From NCBI RefSeq assembly GCF_037975245.1, contig NC_092578.1, forward strand, positions 14,058,321-14,122,320: DNA of 64,000 nt. The letters are read 5' to 3'. The position numbers were made by a program, and so were the translations under genes. The DNA comes from Apostichopus japonicus (taxonomy: Eukaryota > Echinodermata > Holothuroidea > Aspidochirotida > Stichopodidae). Below the pieces are notes generated by a model that was not told where the DNA came from, ran no database searches, and saw only the letters and a list, made by a program, of their open reading frames with translations. Of this stretch, positions 20,356 to 35,300 are shown one piece after another. Each line of letters begins with the position of its first letter. Within the stretch, counting starts at the first letter, position 1.

Positions 20356-23300
20356 CTAACGGGAAGAAATGAAAGAAAACTAAATGAAATAGAAAAACTA
20401 GTCGATATTAACATATAGCATCATCCACAACAACATTAAATCTAGAAAAATTGCAGTACAAAATGAATTTCTTAATTGTGAGATACGTAACGAATTACAT
20501 ATCTCACACTTAAGTTATCATTACATATCACTTGATTACGTAATTCATTACGTATCTCGCGATTATGTAATTCATTACGTATCACGCGATAACGTAATTC
20601 ATTATGATCAAGCAATTGCGTAATTCATAACGTATCTCACGATTATGTAACAAATTGCGTATCTCAATTGATTACGTAATCTGAGATACATAATCAATGA
20701 ACTGTAATGCTTAAAATTGAACATTAATAGCAGAGGTTAAGAAAGTGAAAGCTGAGAGGATAACAATTAATAAACAATCAGGAAATACGTAACTAGGAGT
20801 GGATAAGACATTGACAAATAATCTATAGAGAACATGAATATAACAAAAAACATTTCAAACAAAACAAACCAATGAATTAAATTTGATTGGCATAAATGTC
20901 CCACTTGAACTTCCTTGTGCAAATACTATAATTTTTTTTCAGAATTTTCAAAATGATCAAATTTATAGACTCTTAAGGTAAAATAAACGAAGTACTAATG
21001 AATGTTTAGCTTACATGAATGGATTGGAGAGAAATAATTCTGTTTTATTGGGTGGGGGGGGGGGGAGGGACAAACAGAAAGTGAATATCATGGTGAAGCA
21101 ATGATCCTATACTATAAAAAAAAAATACCAACATCAATGTAACATATCATCTTAATTTGTCATGGTTTGCTAAAAGCTCTCCTCCTGAAAATGGTTTACG
21201 ATTTATTTACAAAATATTATTAAGTTATCAACTTACTACATCCCAGTATAATTGTTTGGTTTGAGAATAGCTGATACAATGACAACTACCAGTGGTAGAC
21301 CTGAAGTAAAAAGAAAATATTAAATAAATAAATAACAGAACCGTAAGATATCACCTCATCATGATGCCTTTGCATATGTATGATTTACATCATTAATTGA
21401 AATTGCCACAAATTCATTTCATAAATAATGCTTGGCTCAGCTCTAAAAGTGGTTATTCTGTGTACATTGTCAGATTCAAAAGCACCAGAGGTGCACTCTG
21501 TACAATCATGATACATGGTTAATGTCATCTCATTGACAGTTATAGAAAGCCTATAATACACATTGACAAGAGTAGAATCACAGTGGCTCAGTGGTACAGA
21601 CTATAGTTCTGTGACACAAAGGTCCAGGGTTCGAATCCTACCATCCACTGATGACTTCCATAAGGATGAAACCGGTCGGGAAGTGGAATTTTTCTGGTGT
21701 GTTTTTGGTCAATCTTTGTTATTTTGCTAAAATAAATTGGGGGTGGGACAAATCCAAATTTGCTGTTCTGACAACCAAACAAGTAAGACCTGGTTGTCCA
21801 AGAGAAAATTAGAAAATATCCTAAAAATTTGCCCTGAGCTCATAAAAATCATGAAAAAAATCACATGAAAGAGACTTTTTGACAAAAAAAGGCTCCATTG
21901 TTAGTAAGCATATATTCTTCACACCTAAAGGAAGCAATATTTTAAGGCAAATGATCCCAACAAAAAGTTGAAAATTTCACAAGTATAAAATCATAAAATT
22001 TCATATTACAAAACAGCGACATTTGTTATCTGTTCTAAAATCAATTGGTGTGTGCATTCAAACAATATATATATATGTGTATAAATATATATATATGATT
22101 AATTACACAATTTATCAAAGGAGAGAAGGGTAACAGTTAGTTGGTTAACTCGATCCTCATACTAAAAAATTTATCAAGAGGGAAATAAAGCGAGCCAAGA
22201 TTTTGGCATATCAGACAAAGAAATTAGGCAGAAATATTTACCCCAAGCAACTAATGATGCTTTTCTCATGAAGTATTTGATGCCAGCATCAAACACTTTA
22301 ACAAAGAGAAGGTACATGATCGTTGCCTCAACGCTCATCCAGGAGATGGAGGCGAGACAGAAGTAGTGGATGAGGGCGCCAAATATGACGCAGCCGACGT
22401 CTAGGTTTGCTCGGTTGATCCCGATCAAGAAAGACAGGTAGAGTCCGAGGAGCGCAAAGCATAGATTTATCAAGACTTGCTGCGGCCGTTTGGATCGAAG
22501 TTTCCTGAAGAGAAACAAAGTTTAAATGGTGGTTGTCGGCAGAATTTAAACTTGAAATGTCATATTGCGGAACAAAGTAACAACATTTGAGAACCAGTAA
22601 TGTTGCTATAGCTAATATCATGGTTTTGAAGATATTCAACTTTTAAATACACAAATCTCTGGAATTCAAGCTCTTTTAAGACTACATTAATGATGGCCTC
22701 TGCTCCTCAACTGTAAGTTAAAGCAGACGGTTAACCAGAATTTGATATAAGGTCTCTTTTATTGTTTTAAAACTAGATTGGAATAATTGACATGGTACTG
22801 ATTAACCAATATCAGATAAGACATGCAGTGCCAACTGGTTTTTTAATTTTCTAAAGAGATAACCTAAAGAGATTTCCACAACCCACAGCAATGCAGTTTA
22901 ATATGCTGGCAACAATTTCAGTTTCTACTTGGTCAAACAACTTTTCAAGATAATTAAAGGGCGTGAAGACTCGCGCAAAAAGAAACGTCTAATGCCGGTA
23001 ATCTGACCTAGTTTCGAATGAGGTGTAACAAAAGTGTTAGAAACTACCATGGATCCCAGAAATACACACACACAGTTTGCTACCGTCGGTAATTAGACAC
23101 TAGTGTACAGTCAGTACATACAGCTGCTGTCAATACCCACAGCACAGTGTAGAAACAATACAGCGATGGACATCTCAGGTCCAGCTAAAGATAACAAGGT
23201 ATCACGTTTCATTACTGTTTGCATTTTGTAGCGACACAAACAAAATGTCACTTGCAAGCAACGGAGAGTTAACTATTTCAGATGGCCGCACACGGTTTGG

Positions 23301-26300
23301 GGCGAGTCTTCAATGCCTTTAAGTTACCCAAGATTAGAACCTGGGCACAAAACCACACTACTTTATGTAGTAACTGACATCCACTCTCATCCCTTCATGT
23401 GTAGTATCTGTTCTTTTTTATACTCCCTAATTTTCTAAGGGACACATGATACACAACAGACAATGGTAATACAATCACAGCCTTGACACACAGGGTCAAA
23501 CAAGAATGCATTTACTTTTTGTCAAGGAGTATATAGTAACATTTCTAATCAGGATATGAATGAGAGAGTGAAGAAGGGGGGGGGGGGGGAATGGTAAAGG
23601 TAAGGGAAAAGGTCAAGGGTCACATAAACTTACTTGATTGCCAGGAATGCTATCAAGGTGATGAGAAGAGCAACAATGGAGATCACACAACCGATGATAC
23701 TCAGAACATCCAGGAAAAGACTCCCTACATCTCCTTGAATATCCTGTCATGAATAAACATTTAAATTTACATGAAGATTGGATACAGCAATTTCATTGGT
23801 CAATAAGTGCGATACTCAAGATATCACTTGATGAATATAATAAAAATAAAAAAATGACTAGTCAGAAAACTTAATTTATTAGGTTTCTTTTCTCCATCCT
23901 TCTTGTCTATAGATTTATTTTTGAAGATTTAGTCCTTGGTATGATGGACATTTCAAAACAGAAAGATTTTGATTTCCTCTATGTCGTGGTACTTGGAGGG
24001 AGGCATTATTTTTGTGACTTCCTTGTAGGAGGGTCAGAGGGTCTTCCCCCAGAAGGGAAAGTCAAAGTTTAGATGTCAAATGTATTTCTGTATTCTGAGA
24101 TATATCTAGGGTATAAATTTGGTCTATATTTAGGTGTAAACTCGAGGTTGTGCTCTAAATATTGAGGTTTGATAAAAAGATCCCTCGGCTGAAGGTTTTC
24201 ACTTGACTGATGATGGAGATTGCTCACCCACCCCCTCCCCCCTCACAAAGCCATATACCCCTATCCCACCCATTCAACCCAAATACAAAACAAAAATAAA
24301 ATAAAATAAGTTACTGGGATCGCAATCAGCATTGTGGCAAACTGTCATACTGTCCCCTTGTAAGCTATCAACATTATACTATGGCAAACTGTCCCCTTGT
24401 AAGCTATCAACGTTATATTATGACAAACTCTCATACTGTCCCCTTGTAGGCTATCAACGTTATACTATGGCAAACTGTCCTGTTGTAAGCTATCAACGTT
24501 ATACTATGGCAAACTGTCATACTGTTCCCTTGTAAGCTATCAACGTTATACTATGGCAAACTGTCATAATGTTCCCTTGTAAGCTATCAACGTTATACTA
24601 TGGCAAACTGTCATAATGTTCCCTTGTAAGCTATCAACGTTATACTATGGCAAACTGTCATACTGTCCCCTTGTAAGCTATCAACGTTATACTATGGCAA
24701 ACTGTCATACTGTCCCCTTGTGAGCTATCAACGTTCATACTATGGCAAACTGTCATACTGTCCCCTTGTAAGCTATCAACGTTATACTATGGCAAACTGT
24801 CATAATGTTCCCTTGTAAGCTATCAACGTTTATACAGGAAGAGAACTACTGAATTTGCCTCACCACTAGTACGGCAAAGTTTGTCAGATGGCCGCAATGG
24901 CACTCAACGAGAGGATCACCGTTCTCGCCAGGACCAGATACCAATTCGCATCCCTCCGAAGACCAGTCGCCGAAACCTCCAGCCAGAGAAAAATCCCAAA
25001 ACACGCACTGCCTGGTGCTGTCTGTAGTTGAGCCTTCAATCTATGAAATATGTTCAAAACCAAATCGTCCCAGCATTAAAGAGGTTATAAAATGAAAAAT
25101 TTTCCATGTCTTAGAATGGTTCATCTACATTACTACAACACCATCCATGCACAACTTTCCGTAAATACGGCTTCAAACGCCAGAAATTCGCTGTCAAAGT
25201 ATTCCCCAGAGACCTCTCGAGCTGCCACTCGTAAAAAAAAGAAAAGCTGCCCACCGCAGTTCATCTGACGTCATCAAAGGAACCATTTCAGCAAAGCCGA
25301 CTCCCCGCTGTTTACCGATACGGCGTTACACAGTTTACTACATGTAACCACAACACTCTTCTCATCAATTGAAAATGTCTTCTTCCGATTCCGAGGAAAT
25401 CTCTCAGGATATTCGTAAGCTTTGACGAAAATTATTTTCTTGAGGAAGGAGAGGAGGAAATAGTTTTCGAGGGTGATGAAGATAATATCGGTGTTTTTCC
25501 CTATCAATTGAGCCCATTGCAGAAGAATGCAGAACGGTTGGACGACCCTGAACCGAAACTGGTCGGTTGAGCATAAACAAAACCACCGTTATTATCATCA
25601 TATGATTTAAATTATCTCGAATGTCGATGATCCTGCTACTTAACTTCGTAGCGAAGCTTCTAGAATTTTGTGTCTTACAGTGCAAGGAAAATGTGACATT
25701 CTGTACATTACAACCCTATAGTACTAGTAGAGGTAACATGGGGTCTAGACCTAACTAATAGACGTTGTATAACAGGCTAGCCCGTGTAATTGTATCATCC
25801 AATTGTTACGTAAAATCACAACACAACGCCAGTTTTACCACAAAAGAAAACTTGCAGATCTATAATTGATTGTTATTAAACCAACTGGCTTTAAAAATTT
25901 TCGAACTATTAGGTAACCATAAAAAAAATCGTCATTTGCTGTATCAAGGAGGCCTAGGCTATGGTCATAACAAGTAATTTGGCAACAGTATAGGCCTGCA
26001 GGCACTCGTAACGTTGTTTATGTGCAGTGTTTTGAGCGAGTCGTGTTCAAATTCTTCGATTTCTGTCATCTTTTGGAAAAGCTTGCAGTAGAAATCCGTC
26101 TTTACCTATGGTGGAGCAACCTGATACCACATATCGGCTCGGCATTTTTAACATTTACGAGATAAATTTACGTAAAAACAAACTCCAAACACCAAACCTC
26201 AATTACTACGGAGCACTGCAACAGTGTAATGGTGTGTGTTCTCAGACGTTTAAGAATGTAAACATAGCGTCTCGGAAGTGAGCTGAGTTCCTCGACTGAC

Positions 26301-29300
26301 GTCACGCCGCGTTACCGTAAATACAACGATTTTTAGAAAGTTTTTATTACCCTCGAATTTTTGATCGTTTATTCCTCGAGGATGCAAGCTTCGTTTGACA
26401 CAAATTGGGTATCATTGGAAAGCTACGAGTGTACAGAATACGATGATAAAGATTTTTTTTTTCATTTCATAACCTCTTTAAATTATTAAATTTCTTTCAT
26501 TGCATTCTTCAGTAAATACTGTCCGCCGTTCTTCATTACTACTTTCAAATTACACAATAAGAAAAGATGTATTTGCAAGAAAAACATTTGCAGTGACAAT
26601 GTTAAACTTTGAGAATTTGAGAAAAATGCTTCGTTCCAACATGATGTTTCTCGGAGATGTGAAAAGTGGTCATGGTTTATTGTTATTAAAGGGGATTACC
26701 CTAAAATGTGTATGCTATTAACAAGTTCTCTTGACAATGCTAATTAGATAAAGAGGGGACATGTGGACTTAGTCAGTAATTTCAAAGATAACGATACCTA
26801 ATAATTTTTCACTGAAGGATGTAACAGTGCTATACATTATGTCCTATGGTTATGAATTACAGAGAGAATTCACAAAACGTTTGGACAATTTTGGGCAGAA
26901 ACTTGATCTAAAGTATAATTTTCAGTAATACTTGGAAGGCATCAAAAACCTTGGTGAAATTCAAAAGCTGTTTCAAATGATCTTTCACATAGTTGCAACG
27001 CCATTACCTGTCTAACCTCTTAACATATTTGGTTCTTTGATTTATTTGAACTTTGACCTTTATCCTGTTGCAAGCTGAACAAACATATATTATTAAAAAA
27101 GATTGAAAAACAAATCTCAGATGTCTCAATGTAATTTAAAAATATATTTAAAATTATTAAAATTATTTATTTAAAATATATTTAAAATTATTTATTTAAA
27201 ATTATAAATAAAGATTCCTGAGAAAATTTCATAAAGAAGCTTGGAGATGAGAATTCCCAAAAGAAAGGAAGAAAAACTTGATATAAGAAAAAGAACAAAA
27301 ATAATTTACGTCGTAATTCTCAAGAAGTTTGGAGATTACCAGACTATCTACTCACTGGCAGTAAATGAAACCTTGTAACGACTGGATCGTTCAAGTTTGT
27401 TATCTTCTGGCCTTCAATTGTTGCTGATACAATGAGAGTCTCAACTTCCTCGTCCATCTGTGAACTGCCGCTGCTTATAAATAGATTACTGGTCCGGTAG
27501 ATGACAAAAGTGAGAGGAACTGCATCCGATGGAGCTGCATTTGAGACAGACCAAGTAGTAATGTTCATGAAACTTGCAGATTCTTAAGTAATTTTACACA
27601 AGATAAAAGAAAACTGTTAGCAAACTGCTTTATCCACTAGAGGGCCTGTGTAGGAAATGTACTGTAAAAGTAAGTTGGCCTAATGTTTCGATCCTAGCAG
27701 GATCTTCTTCAGAGGCTAAAAACTAGAGCACCAATGGTGCAGAAGCTCATACCTTTTAGAGCTTAAAAATGTAGGGCCCACAAAACTTTATGGCCCACCA
27801 AATTTCAGGCCATTTTTCAGATTCCACCAATTTTGGGCCCATGAGGGATACCCCCCCCCCCCCCTTCGTTAGCAGAATCCTGGCCACACCACTGGCTATA
27901 ATTCCTATTTTCCCCCTTTAAATCCTATTTTACCCACTCTCTCAAACAATACCACTGACCTACCCTATTTAACTTTCTCCCCTCTACCTGAGCAGACCTG
28001 AAGCATTCCTTGCCAAAATTTTGGCTGGCTGCCTGTATACCTCAGGCTCAAAGACTTCTAAGAATCGGCAAGTGCTGATTGGTTATAGGGCTCTCATGCT
28101 TACAGTTCAACAGTTAATAACAACTCTCAGTCCTGCTTTAATTCCACTAACAGCCTCTGCAGAGCTTAACCACAAATGTAAACAAACACTGCAGAGACTG
28201 GGAGACAAATTAAAGGAGCTTTGGCAAAAGGTGAAGGCTCAAATTTTTTTAAACAATGGGGATTAATTGTAAATAATTAACTTTTGACCAAAAATTATTA
28301 TCCATCAAAATCTTGAGGAGACTGGGATATTTGAAAATATTACAAAGAATGACCCCCGATGACCCACTAAATGACCTTTGACCTCAATTTTCCAAACACC
28401 CCTCATAACTCTCATCCCGAGGAATGTTGTGACCAAGTTTCATTATAACTGGCCATACACTGTACGAACAGGAGCAATTTGAAAATATAGGGACGCGGCC
28501 TGGGCCACAAAAGACCCCTAGTTGATCTTTGATCTCAAATTCATGAACACCCTGAAGGTAAAACTTCCATAGTACTATCGTGACAAACCCTCAACATTGT
28601 ACCATGGAATCTGTAGGAGAAGAAGCATTTTGCGTATTTCCACAAAATGGCCCATTACGGCCCACAGGTGACCTTTGACCCCAAATTTCGGACCATATCT
28701 GATGGCCCTATACCCAATGGTCCTTGTGTCCAAGTTTCATGAAATTCCATCAAACACTGTGCGAGTGGGAGCGGTTTTACCAATTGTTGACGGATAGAGT
28801 GGTAGACGCCGCACTGTAACAATAGCTCACACCAGCATGCTGGTATGAGCTAAAAAGGCTAATTTACACAAGGACGGAAAAAGTTTGCTGAAGACTTAAG
28901 AGGTTTAATCCAAAATCTGCGAAAGGAAATATTATCTGGTTACTGTTCCTGCCTTTGCTTCGCTTACAATTAACAGATTTAATGAAAGCTATACAGCACA
29001 TTCACTCCCATGAAAAACGCCCCTACCACCTTAATAGCTGCTCATAGAAAGTGCATGTTGTCGGTATAGTGAAATTCTTGTGATCAGACGTCTCTATGGT
29101 GACCATATAGGGAAATTATAATTATTGAAGTTTTCTCACCAAAACAAAATAACAACAACAAAAGAACCCCACATCCACTCAGTATTATAATTTTCAATAT
29201 TTTTAATAAATTCAAGTTTTTAATAAGTATTTTACAAGTACAATTATGTCTGAAGTTTTCAGCCAGCCCAAAACTCTGATCTTCTCAAGTTACATGATAA

Positions 29301-32300
29301 AGCAAGCTCAATTAGCCTCCCTTTTTGGAGACCAACCAATTAGCCACTGCCATACGGAATAGACTAGTTCAACTTCAATATCAAGGGTTCTTCCACTTGA
29401 ATGAGGCATCTTACCATACTGGATAGCATCTAGGAGACTAGTTGGCAGGGTGATAGAGGCCTTTACATCATCCAGTATGGATGGACCAGCATCTTTGAAG
29501 ACATTTATCAGGCTGTCATCCAAATCTTCCTGAATATTCCTCGTAATAGAATTGAAAAACGTCCCAAATGTGATTTCTGACAGAAAGGTATTCTGATCTG
29601 CCGTGAAAGCCCTCACGGCGATATTGTCCCTGACTTCTGTGAAGTTCAAATCTTCTGCTTGTTGGTGTAAGTTTGTCAGCTGAGTTTCCAAAGCCTGAAG
29701 GATTCTGGAAGGAGCCTCGAAAGGTGTGCTTTCGTTGTATACATTCTCATCTAAGTCAAGAACATTATCTACAACTTCAATCACGTTTCTGGTCACCTAA
29801 AATGTCAACCAAAGTGCAGAAAGACACAGAATGATACAACCAGTGGCAGAGCTAGGGGTTTTGGTCAAGGGGGGCGCGAATGGTCTGTAGATGCGCTTTT
29901 GACGCTATCTAAGCGGAGCGCCACCACAGGTTGGCGCAGAGCGTACAGAAATTTTTGAGTAAACATACTTCCTAGATCGCCGGAAATGACCCTTTCCTGG
30001 CCTTGCCAATTTGCAGATAAACGAAGAATAAATAGGTGTCATCGCCAACAAAATGTGACAAATGTTAATAGGTAGATGAGAGAGCAATAAAAAAGTAAAT
30101 AATCGCGAATAAGTAAAAAGTGGTAAAATGCTGAAAAGGGCGCCAGCAGTCCATTTGAGTCCGTCAGGGAGGGGGGGGGGGCATCTGCCCCCCTGACTGT
30201 ATGGACGCTCCACCACTGGATACAACCAAATATGAATGACTGAGTGTAATAATGGGATTGTATTCTCTATTGTTCTCCCAATTTTGAAGAACGATTTATC
30301 AAAAGAGTTTAAATTAGAAAAACTAAGAGGCTTAGTAATTCCTTGCCACATTTACATTACTGTGTGAGAATCACATTTACTGTAAACTACATGTGCACAG
30401 ACAGTTCAGTAAGGAGGATCCACATATTCAAAGTGTCAAGTTCATCCCTCAAGTTTTTTGTTTACAGTTTACAGACTTTGATCTCTCTTGGCATCAAGTG
30501 ACCGCTTTGGAAAACAGTATAAATAATGTTCTGAATAAGGTGGATCCACATACCACGTAGTATGAAGTAAACCCAAATCTTTCACTTTTGGAGTTATCAT
30601 GTTAAAAATGTTTTCAGAATTTGACCTCTGGTGACCTAAAATGACCTTTGACCACTGCAGAAAATAATGTGGTTTTTGTACTGAATTAGGTGGATCCACA
30701 TACCAAATATGATGTAAATTCAAGCTTTAACTTTTGTATTAAAGAGTTAACAACCAAAGCATCACAAACATACACCAATGCAATCATCAAAAAGATTTCT
30801 TTGTCTTATTCCGTCAGCAAAGAATAAAAATCCAAACATACCTCAGGCAAAGAATCGTTCAAGACAATAATCATTTCTAGAAGCTTTGCCACTGTCACCA
30901 GATCATCCCTGTCTAGATCATCCGTTTTGGTGACATCAGCCAGGTCACGTGACACGGTTGTCACATTATCGTTAGTCACAGGGTTTTCGTCGAGATACTA
31001 CAGGGTATAATTATAAAAGAGGACGAGGCAGAAACTGGTCACTTCATTTAGAATATTAATCGAGTAATTTACAACGCTTACTCAACCTCATTGGATTGTT
31101 GTCATGCAGACAGTAGTATCTGAAATCATATTCCATTTAAAACCAAAAACTGGTGTTGGTTATTCCAACATGGATGTTCTACGTTAAAAGTTGTCACAGT
31201 GACACACAGCAAACTTATAATACACACTCTTTTAAATATGTAAAGGCCTATACACATCAGTTGGTCTCATCGTATTCACACAATTGGCTTCCAGAAAGGT
31301 AACAAGATACTTTACAATTTTAGGAGCATCTGGGAACTTTGTCAAGCTTCGACACCCTGCTCTGATCTTGCCCATGGGCTTGCAAAGGAGCCCTTGAGTG
31401 GACTCCTGGACCCCACATTTCAGGATGTGGGGATGCATGCACACTATATACACACACTTTGTGCCACCATAGATGGCACTTTCAACACTATACTGAACAT
31501 TAATTGGTATGAATCCTGCATCCTTAATCTCAAATCTGCATTTGCTGTAAGAAAACCATATTAAGCAAGTCGATCAAATACATTTCCGACCAGAATGAGA
31601 TTCGAACCAAGCTGTGACTTCCAGGAAAACATATCCAGTGCAGCTCTCTACCTGCAACTGATTTATCCAGCCCTAATAGTAATACTTATACATTCATCAC
31701 ATAAAATGATTTTGTGGACTTCTGAATGGTGTACTACCTGAACAAAGAACTAGTGGTATTCCCACTAAGTAAAAGTTGGATAACATAAGATGGAGTAGCA
31801 CTGAGCTTGAACTGGTGGGGGTGGGGGTGGGGGGTAGGGCATTGTGGCTCCTTTCAACTTATATTTTCTTCTCTGATTCACTCACTACTTACCTCTGACA
31901 AATCTTGGAGATTATGATCTTGATCATCAGCTTCCCTGTAACAATTGTTTATTTGTACTTCTTCCGCCCAAACGCTGGGGTCAACAAAGTCTCCAATGCA
32001 GGCCCTGGACGCTCTTGGTGTCCCAGCTGCATGTGACGATAAATAAGTCAAAATAAATATAAAAATAAAATAAAACTGTTAGCAAACTACCTATCTACTA
32101 AAGAGCCTGTGTAGGAGAATGTGTAAAAGTAAGTTGGCCTGACATTTCAATCCTAGCAGGATCTTCTTCAAAGGCTAAAAGAATGGGGGGGGGGGGGGGG
32201 GAAAGGAAGGGAAAAAAAGAAAAAAAAAAGGGGAAAAAAATAAATAAATAAGTCAGCTCAACCAATCAATGTGACGGTGCATGCAATAAGAGTCATCAGC

Positions 32301-35300
32301 TATTTATTTCAAAATACTTTACACCAAGCCTAGCTAGGTTTCCTAGCGGTCTTTCAAATACTGCAGTACACTGCTGTAGGGGAACAAACTCGACCCAACA
32401 CTGAAACCATGCAATGTCTACTTCCAAGTATAAAGTTAAGTCAATTTATTTCAAGGTTTACAGTTGAATACAAGCCAAGGCCTGATTCGCATCTCAACAC
32501 AACTTTTACAACAGTTAAAGGCATTGAATTAGACTCGCCCCAAACGCGTGCGGCCATCTGAAAAATAGTTAACTTTCTGTTGCTTGCAAGTGAAGTTTTC
32601 TTCTTGTCACTACAAAATGCAGACAGTAATGAAACCTGATACCTTGTTATCTTTAGCTGGACCTGAGATGTCTATCGCTGTATCGTTTGCACTGTGTTGT
32701 GGGTATTGACAGCAGCTGTATGTACTGACTGTACACTAGTGTCTAATAACCGATGGTAGCAAGCTGAGTGTGTATTTTCTGGGATCGATAATGGTGTCTA
32801 ACACTTCTGTTACACCTCATTCGAAACTAGGTCAGATTACCGGCATTAGACGTTTCTTTTTTGCGCAAGTCTTCACACTCTTTCACCCCTGGTCACACAC
32901 CCAACACACCCCACGCACGCACAATTTTAAACACTGTCTTCTGGCGGGGCACTACAGTGCTCCACATCAACGTGTCCACTGGGGGACTTCCCATAAAGCA
33001 AGCGCAGCCTCAAACCAGTGCATGCAAATACAGTTACAAGCTTCTTGGCAGCTAGGTCCCTATATTTCTACACTTGGGTAAAAGAGAGGCAATGAAGATC
33101 AAAGTGCTAAGGACACAACGATCAACACAATGATCTGGCCAGGACTTGAAGTAATGATCTGGCAAGGACTTAAAGTAATGATCTGGCCAGGACTTCAAGT
33201 AATGATCTGGCCAGGACTTGACGTAATAATCTGGCCAGGACTTGAAGTAATGATCTGGCCAGGACTTGAAGTAATGATCTGGCCAGGACTTGGAGTAATG
33301 ATCTGGCCAGGACTTGAAGCTGCAATCCATAGACCGCAAGCCATTACCTTTTAGCCATTTAACCACGACCCCTGCTCTTATAGGAGTTTTGCTCACACAA
33401 TAGAAATAGATATTTTCCTTGTCCTCTTCAGACTTTGAGCTCAAGATTACATTAAATGTCGTCCTCTTGTGCGTACACTGTGTACATGAAAGCTGGGCAT
33501 CATATTTGTCATGATATTTATTATTTTTCTGTTTCAGGTTCACACACCCATGTATTATACTATTGAAAGAATGTTGAGAAAAACTTTTTGGAAACAGTCA
33601 AGAACATCCATGTGTTTAGTTAAAGGAATTGTCTGGTGGAAGATTTTGATACATTGTCTTTGTAGTTATTATTTTTCTCTTTCTAACCATGTAAAAATTG
33701 TCCCCATTCGACGTTTTCTTCTTGTAGAAATCTGGTTTTCAAATTCACCAGTTTCTCACCAAAAGTACCGTTTGTTCGAACGCTTCAATATGGTGATTGA
33801 CGTAGTGGTTGCAGATAGGCAAAAACAGGCGACTTGAAGTTAGCACTCCCAATTCCGCAGCAAATAAACTCACGTGTAAGCACATTGGATTGCCTCATAT
33901 ATATAACGTACATACTCGCGAACGTATATACTACGATGCTCAGTTGGTGTACTTGTATAGCGTTACACATAGTACACTCACACTCAAACCACAGTTCATT
34001 AATTGTTCTTCGAAATCGCTGAAATAAAATTCACGGATCAAATTAACAGTAAAAGGAAACTTGTAAAGTATTCGTTAAACCGAAAGATGAAACTTGGCGG
34101 AATCGATGTCATCGCAGAACTATCCGATTGTAAACGTTAGAGTAGGCTATACACGCGAACATTCTTCGCGCTGGAGCTGGATTTCGCGATGTGTAAACAA
34201 CGAAGAGCCTGCTGTTAAAACTTATCTTGTGTTTCACAAAGACCACGAAACCACCGATCTACTACATATATGGCGGCTTAAGGAGTTTTTTAAATCATAT
34301 CTAATTTATAAGAAATTTCACCGGAAATTATTGAAGAAATTGATCGAATCGTTGTCAGAGCAGAATGTAGCACTGAGAAGCTTAGGCTTCGCAGAACTGT
34401 CCGATTGTCAACGTTTGAGTATAGCCTACATGCGAACATTTTTCGCGTTGGAGCTGGATAGCGCGATGTATAGCCTGAACAACTCAGAGTCTGCTGTTAA
34501 AATTTACCTTGTGTTACACAAAGACCACGGAACCACCGATCAAGTACATGGCGGCTTAAGGAGTTTTTGAAAACATATCTAATTTTACAGAAATTTCACC
34601 GGAAATTAAGGAAGAAATTTATCAGTATACAAACGCGGTTTTTGTTGTGATTACCGTATAGGTACTGTGCGGAGGGTGGGTTATGACGCAATCTGCTATG
34701 GCAGAGCTGACGTCACGTATTGTACTGTTCAAATCATATTTGAAATGTCTATCCATAACGATTAAAAAATCGTTTCTCTGTCAAACGCAACATTAGCGTT
34801 CTCATACTTTGACAACATGTTTGGAAAATTATTTACTATTTTTTAAGCTAACTTCTTTGGGCCACCAGACAATCCTTTTAAAACAATACTGCTTTCACAG
34901 CTATTGTGCCATTAACTATGTTTCGAATGCAAATGATTTTGTCACGATTGATACTTTGCTCTCACCTTCACTAGTATAGATGGGACAAACTTCGACTGAA
35001 TCGATCCTCTGAGCAATGTTAACATCATTAAATGTCAGCTGACCAGCTAAAGTATTGTTCACAGTCTTCTTTGCACAGAAAGCTTCCAAAGGAAAGACAA
35101 ACAAGAAGGAAAATTAGAACAGAAACCAGTTCTTAAACAGTCAACACATACAGACATACTGCATAAAAATACAAAAGGCTCGCGACACTGATTCCAGACA
35201 CAAACACACATTCCTTGAAAACAAGTGGGGATAATTTCCTAGTGCTAATACCACTCTGTAATGTCATCACATATCATGCTTTAAAACACACGTACTGACA

